The translations under genes and the position numbers were made by a program. A model generated the notes under the pieces. It did not search any database. It saw only the letters and a list, made by a program, of their open reading frames with translations, and was not told where the DNA came from. Positions 19,842-23,437 of a stretch of DNA of 23,437 nucleotides are shown piece by piece; the first letter of the stretch is position 1, and each line of letters begins with the position of its first letter. The DNA comes from Lingula anatina (lineage: Eukaryota > Brachiopoda > Lingulata > Lingulida > Lingulidae): positions 563,499 to 586,935 of the forward strand of contig NW_019774258.1 in the NCBI RefSeq assembly GCF_001039355.2, given 5' to 3'.

Positions 19842-20194
19842 GGAATACAGCCTAAGATCATGCTTAGCATTGTTCAGTTCACTTAAAAATAATTCCTAAC
19901 CTTATGTAATGCGAGTGGATCTGTGCAATTTGATTCGTTACAATTTGTAAGTACCGCACAATAGTGCTGCACTGAATCCACCTAAGATAAGGAATTTGGA
20001 AATAAGGCGTCCCTCTCCCTGAATCCACCATTGTAGTGCGGCCGTCTTAGGCTTACATGTAATAAGATTCAATAAACTCGGGGTTTATGTCAGTGGCGGT
20101 TCTTCTTTCTTCTTCTTCTGTGACGTTCACTTCTATTCAAACATATCACAAAAATGTTGCATATGAAGAGAATGAGCTAATAAACTTAATTCAT

Positions 20195-20200
20195 TTTATT
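20195..20200 (-). promoter_or_regulatory. Candidate poly(A) signal AATAAA of the second macrodomain-type gene
   Basis: TTTATT on plus, at the position homologous to 8582-8587, with the same downstream tctgtaccggtacatatgta context in both copies. Confidence 0.5.
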
Positions 20201-20570
20201 TCTGTACCGGTACATATGTACAAATATTAACATGACTTTATGCATTTATTATGTTAACATAATAATAATTATACAGTATGTGAATGAGGAAATATATCTT
20301 TATAAAATGGACAGATGTACTTCTTAGATAAGAAATAAAATATTCTAACTAAATTGAGAAATACGACTGCTTAGTGTGTTTACTGCAAATTTATCAAAAA
20401 CACAATTCATTCATCATACATTAACAATTATAAGTAACATAATACGTGCAGACCAACTAAAATATACAAGAAATATGCTAGGAGTCACAAAGTAGAACAG
20501 TCACTTCACTGATTTCCTTATATGGATTTATTATAAAATTGTAAAGGGAGACTTTATTTTCTTTTCACTT

Positions 20571-20833
20571 TTATCTTATCACTGTTAAACACTTTGAATG
20601 ATTTACTTTCTGATAATACAACCCTGTATCAGCTTTTAGGGACACTTTAGTAAAGATTGTCTCTCGGTAAGTTTTATACATAGGGCATATATTGAAGTAT
20701 GAAAAGGCATCCCTCTCCAATTGCCCCTTGAGTACACAGGCGACAAATTCTGTCACACCTTTCATTTTTCGGCATGGTGTACCGCCCAGTTTGTATGTAA
20801 AAATTATTATCACTAAGACGTAGTTTAGCAAAG
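20571..20833 (-). pseudogene. Non-LTR retrotransposon ORF2 C-terminal relic in the 3'UTR (D2)
   Basis: Reads AKLRLSDNNFYIQTGRY, then ERCDRICRLCTQG. After the same one-base frameshift as in D1 it reads LERDAFSYFNICPMYKTYRE. The part after the frameshift is open to the TAA at 20571 here, whereas D1 has an extra stop. The relic predates the duplication and lies within the probable 3'UTR. Confidence 0.6.
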
Positions 20834-20872
20834 GTTAACCGTGGCGGAATTGCATTTCACATGGATGTCTGT

Positions 20873-21091
20873 CAGGCCTACCCAACTACTCGGCACATAA
20901 GGATCCTGAATTAACCGGAACATCATACCCCAGAACAAATTTTGTAGGACGGCCGCAGGCTAATCCTGTCGGTGTTCTGACTGATACTCCGACATACGAT
21001 CTGACACACACCTTGAAAACGGGTGGTGTGGTCCGATATACCGGTTAATTCAGGATCATTTTGTGCCGAGTCTGGTAGTCGGGTAGGCCTG
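20873..21091. mobile_element. 219-bp MITE with about 50-bp termini and 5-bp target duplication
   Basis: The left arm CAGGCCTACCCAACTAC...CCTGAATTAACCGG mirrors the right arm, with one small gap. It is flanked by TCTGT on both sides (20868-20872, 21092-21096). The paralogue D1 has the uninterrupted site (ggacgtttgttgtaccg near 9231), so this is an insertion after the D1/D2 split. Confidence 0.85.
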
Positions 21092-21590
21092 TCTGTTGTA
21101 CTGCGTATAGTACAACTAAACTACAAGATATAACTATTCTAAAATACTTCAATACAGCTTTATATAACAAATCCACATTCGTGATTTTCGAATAAGTTGA
21201 AACCTACTGGTATTATTTCACACAAGACTATGAACAATAAATATGTTTTTATGTATAATGTGAATTATTCAAATATTGCAGAATTTAATCAGAGGTAGCC
21301 TTACGATTAATAGTATAGCCAAACTATTCTATTCACCCATACAAATAAAGTAAAAAATGTACTGTGATGGTTAAATATATAGGGACCTTATAAAATTGTT
21401 TGTAGACGCAAAGGTGATCTTAGATAGGGCTACAGTATTTCTAGCTTTTTTAGCTTCATCAACGTATCAAGGCCACTGACTAATGTGGTAGACAGATGTA
21501 CTTTATTAATTTCGCCACAACAGCGACCTGTAAGACTTTAAACACACCTGCTTTCTAATCAATCAAATCACAGTGACTGTGTAGCATGCC

Positions 21591-23295
21591 TTAATTATTT
21601 TGTGGCTTTTTCCGATTATTTTCATTGGCCAGTTGTACACTATACCAAGACCTCGTGCTTTCTGTAAAAGAAGAAACTAAAATTTTTCCGTCAGATGAAG
21701 TGAACATGGAAAGATCACCTCGTGCTGCTGCGACATTTTTTTCCTCCTGAATGTCTTCACCTTCAATTTCTGGATCAGACAAGCTATGCAGAGAAGAAAC
21801 AGTGGAGACAGTGGCTGTGGATTCCTTGGAGGACGCCTGCGACTCCTCTGTGACGTTATCGTCTGACGTCACGTTGTCGTCACCACGCATGCTCCCCATG
21901 AGCACTGAGGTTAGAGTGATACTGCGATGTTCTCGGCTGCTCTCGGTCAGGTATGGAATAGACATTCCTCCTTCCTCGCGGAAACCGAAACTTTCATGAT
22001 CGCCGCTCTCTGTAAAAGTGAATCTTTAAGTATATATCGTATGTCGAGTCCTTGATACTTAAGGGATATCTGAATATCAGGATTGTCTTGTTTGTTGGGT
22101 CATACCAAAGCATGTCAAAAACACTTAATGTTTTTTTTTCTGGACGCCCGGCCTCTGTGAAAATAAATGCTGTAACAGTTCAAAGTCTATATTGTAAGTT
22201 TAGTTCTTAATACCAACATTTTCTCACCCAATATTTCGCAAATTTATTGGAATCAGTCACTTCACTTTGTGTATATTTTCATTTGTTGCTTTGCTTGTAC
22301 CTTTCAATTCATAAAACTATGACTTCAGTCTGTCTCAGTCTGTTTTATTTTACTTATATAACTGGATAGATTAATTAAAAAATATAAACAAAAACATTCA
22401 TATCTACTCCAACGATACAAAATTTACTTTAACCTAATAGCTTAGAGTAAGGGCCTAATTCGCACAAAGTACTCGTTAACATAAGATTTTGATCTTGTTT
22501 TTGATTCTTTGTCCTTCGTGTTCAAATTAAACTTTAACCTAAAGGAAGTATTTGTCTGAAACAATCTCCGTCTTTCTCTCGGATTGCTGCTTACTTATCC
22601 TGGAACTTTTCAGTGCAAAACGTTAAACCAATTCTGCACTTATTTCTTAAAACAACCACCAGGGATTAATAAAACTACCTCTGACCTGAGCGTCTCAAGT
22701 GTGGTCTAGGCTGACTAGAGGCCGCCACGTATCTCTCTGGCGCTAGGTCTACATCCCTTGGTACATCCCTTGAAAATGTTTGTAAGGGAATAGGTTGAGG
22801 CAGCCGCTCGATCTGAAAACGAGATGTGTGTGACTTCATTTTATGAGTGTTCACAATGTACATGCAAGAGGAGGCTTACTTTCTGAGGCAGAACGTCTGC
22901 TTTGGCTCCATTCCCTAACAAAATTAAAATTAGAAAAACCGTTGATCTGGGGTCGACCAAGCCACTGCAAAGTGCCCACATCTTGTATACCGCTTTTTTA
23001 TATCACAGTTTTGTAAATTTTAACTTATACATTTTAACATTTCTCACACGATATTTCACAATAGTAAATTTATCTTAAATTTTGGTACATGTACTACATT
23101 TAAGTTTTCAAACACCTGTCACTTGTTTACGTGAAAAACTTTACATTAATTTATATAGAATCTGCACTATATTTCGCGGCATATGAAATAACAGTTCTGA
23201 CTCTCTTACTCTTTCAATTAGTCTTCCTCGGAACTCTCGGCTCTGGGAAATTTCCAGATACTCTGGGTCCTGAGGCTGGAGAAGGACACATTCCG
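21591..23295 (-). CDS. Second macrodomain-gene paralogue, C-terminal exons only (5' part off window)
   Basis: Exons complement(23210-23295), (22686-22812) and (21591-22009) are homologous to the last exons of the first gene, with the same phases (2-nt start, 0, 1). They encode ECVLLQPQDPEYLEISQS, IERLPQPIPLQTFSRDV and a 139-codon Ser/Thr-rich acidic tail ending PQNN. In IERLPQ, third-position changes outnumber amino-acid changes, which supports coding function. Against the first copy, five codons (KSTSK region) are missing in frame. Macrodomain exons are expected beyond 23437 because the first exon here needs one upstream base, as in the first gene after its macrodomain. The tail is not recognised as a known domain. 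Confidence 0.75.
22880..22914 (-). other. Candidate 35-nt cassette exon that breaks the frame (D2)
   Basis: Homologue of 11201-11235 with the same tttgttag acceptor and aaa|gtaagc donor. As in the first gene, the neighbouring exons join in frame only when it is skipped. Confidence 0.4.
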
Positions 23296-23368
23296 CTGTA
23301 AAGATACATACATGTAGTCTAAGAAATCAGGGTTTAGTCATAGCATATTATATATACATGCAGTATAC

Positions 23369-23437
23369 CAGTGGCGGTTCTAGATGGGGAGGGGGTCAGG
23401 GGGGTCCTGACCATTTTTCGATTTCTGACAAAAAAAA
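23369..23437. mobile_element. Start of a CAGTGGCGG-type MITE at the window edge
   Basis: It begins CAGTGGCGGTTCTAGA right after gtatac, at the same position as the element at 11727 in D1, and continues ggggtcctgacc like that element. The rest is cut off by the window end. Confidence 0.6.

Larger units (their letters stand above)
17471..20194. other. Upstream region of the macrodomain gene and spacer to the downstream paralogue
   Basis: No protein-coding exon is recognised. It holds the acceptor tttcag (ending 17471) before the ATG exon, a GA-rich microsatellite (17656-17682), a G-run (about 18534-18550), a regulatory cluster (19222-19281) and a MITE (19650-19841). Two possible 5'UTR donors on the minus strand are gtaagtaa at 19170-19177 and gtaagt at 17963-17968. 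Either could join the ATG exon. A tttataa word just downstream of the first is a possible TATA box. Confidence 0.45.
20130..23375. repeat. Paralogous duplication, copy D2
   Basis: Collinear with 8510-11735: same 3'UTR, last exon, two preceding exons and start of a CAGTGGC element. Divergence is far larger than between units M1 and M2, so this is an older and surely genuine gene duplication. Confidence 0.85.

Overview
The window is animal nuclear DNA. It has intron-split genes with GT-AG borders, long AT-rich introns, AATAAA-type signals, many small inverted-repeat transposons (MITEs) and fragments of non-LTR retrotransposons. Tandem METTL27-like methyltransferase genes, a PARP9/14-type macrodomain gene and frequent 'taggcct' words suggest an invertebrate deuterostome, most likely amphioxus. 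The species is an inference and was not tested.

Left third (1-8.5 kb, + strand): two tandem METTL27 (WBSCR27)-like methyltransferase genes with the same exon lengths and phases. Copy A (439-1975) lacks its first exon, which lies off the left edge. Copy B (3470-7152) is complete: five exons, 216 residues. Intron 1 of copy B carries, on the opposite strand, an intact two-exon Myb/SANT-like gene (4059-5317, 175 residues) of the PIF/Harbinger accessory type, with a Harbinger-like terminus beyond its 5' end. A 513-bp inverted-repeat element with a decayed reverse-transcriptase C-terminus sits just after the copy B stop codon.

Middle (8.5-19.3 kb, - strand): a multi-exon macrodomain gene. Its first coding exon (17332-17470) starts with an N-myristoylation motif (MGGAVSS) and the first macrodomain strands. 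Three more exons complete the macrodomain, and this three-exon block is present twice (12165-14508 and 14595-16878) in near-identical tandem copies. Four tail exons follow, one of uncertain use, and the last encodes a Ser/Thr-rich acidic tail. All macrodomain exon borders are phase 1, so the two blocks can be read in series (517 residues) or one at a time (389). A single N lies exactly at the junction of the two blocks, so an assembly artefact must be excluded. About 1.75 kb upstream of the ATG exon, a 60-bp stretch holds an ISRE/IRF site, a consensus NF-kB site and a full CRE. This resembles an innate-immune enhancer.

Right (20.2-23.4 kb, - strand): an older paralogous copy of the 3' half of the macrodomain gene (tail exons and 3'UTR). 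It continues off the right edge, where its macrodomain should be. Comparing the two copies exposes a MITE with an empty site, a 79-bp perfect palindrome found only in the first copy, and a conserved 35-nt candidate exon that breaks the reading frame.

No tRNA, rRNA, CRISPR array or prokaryotic signal was recognised.
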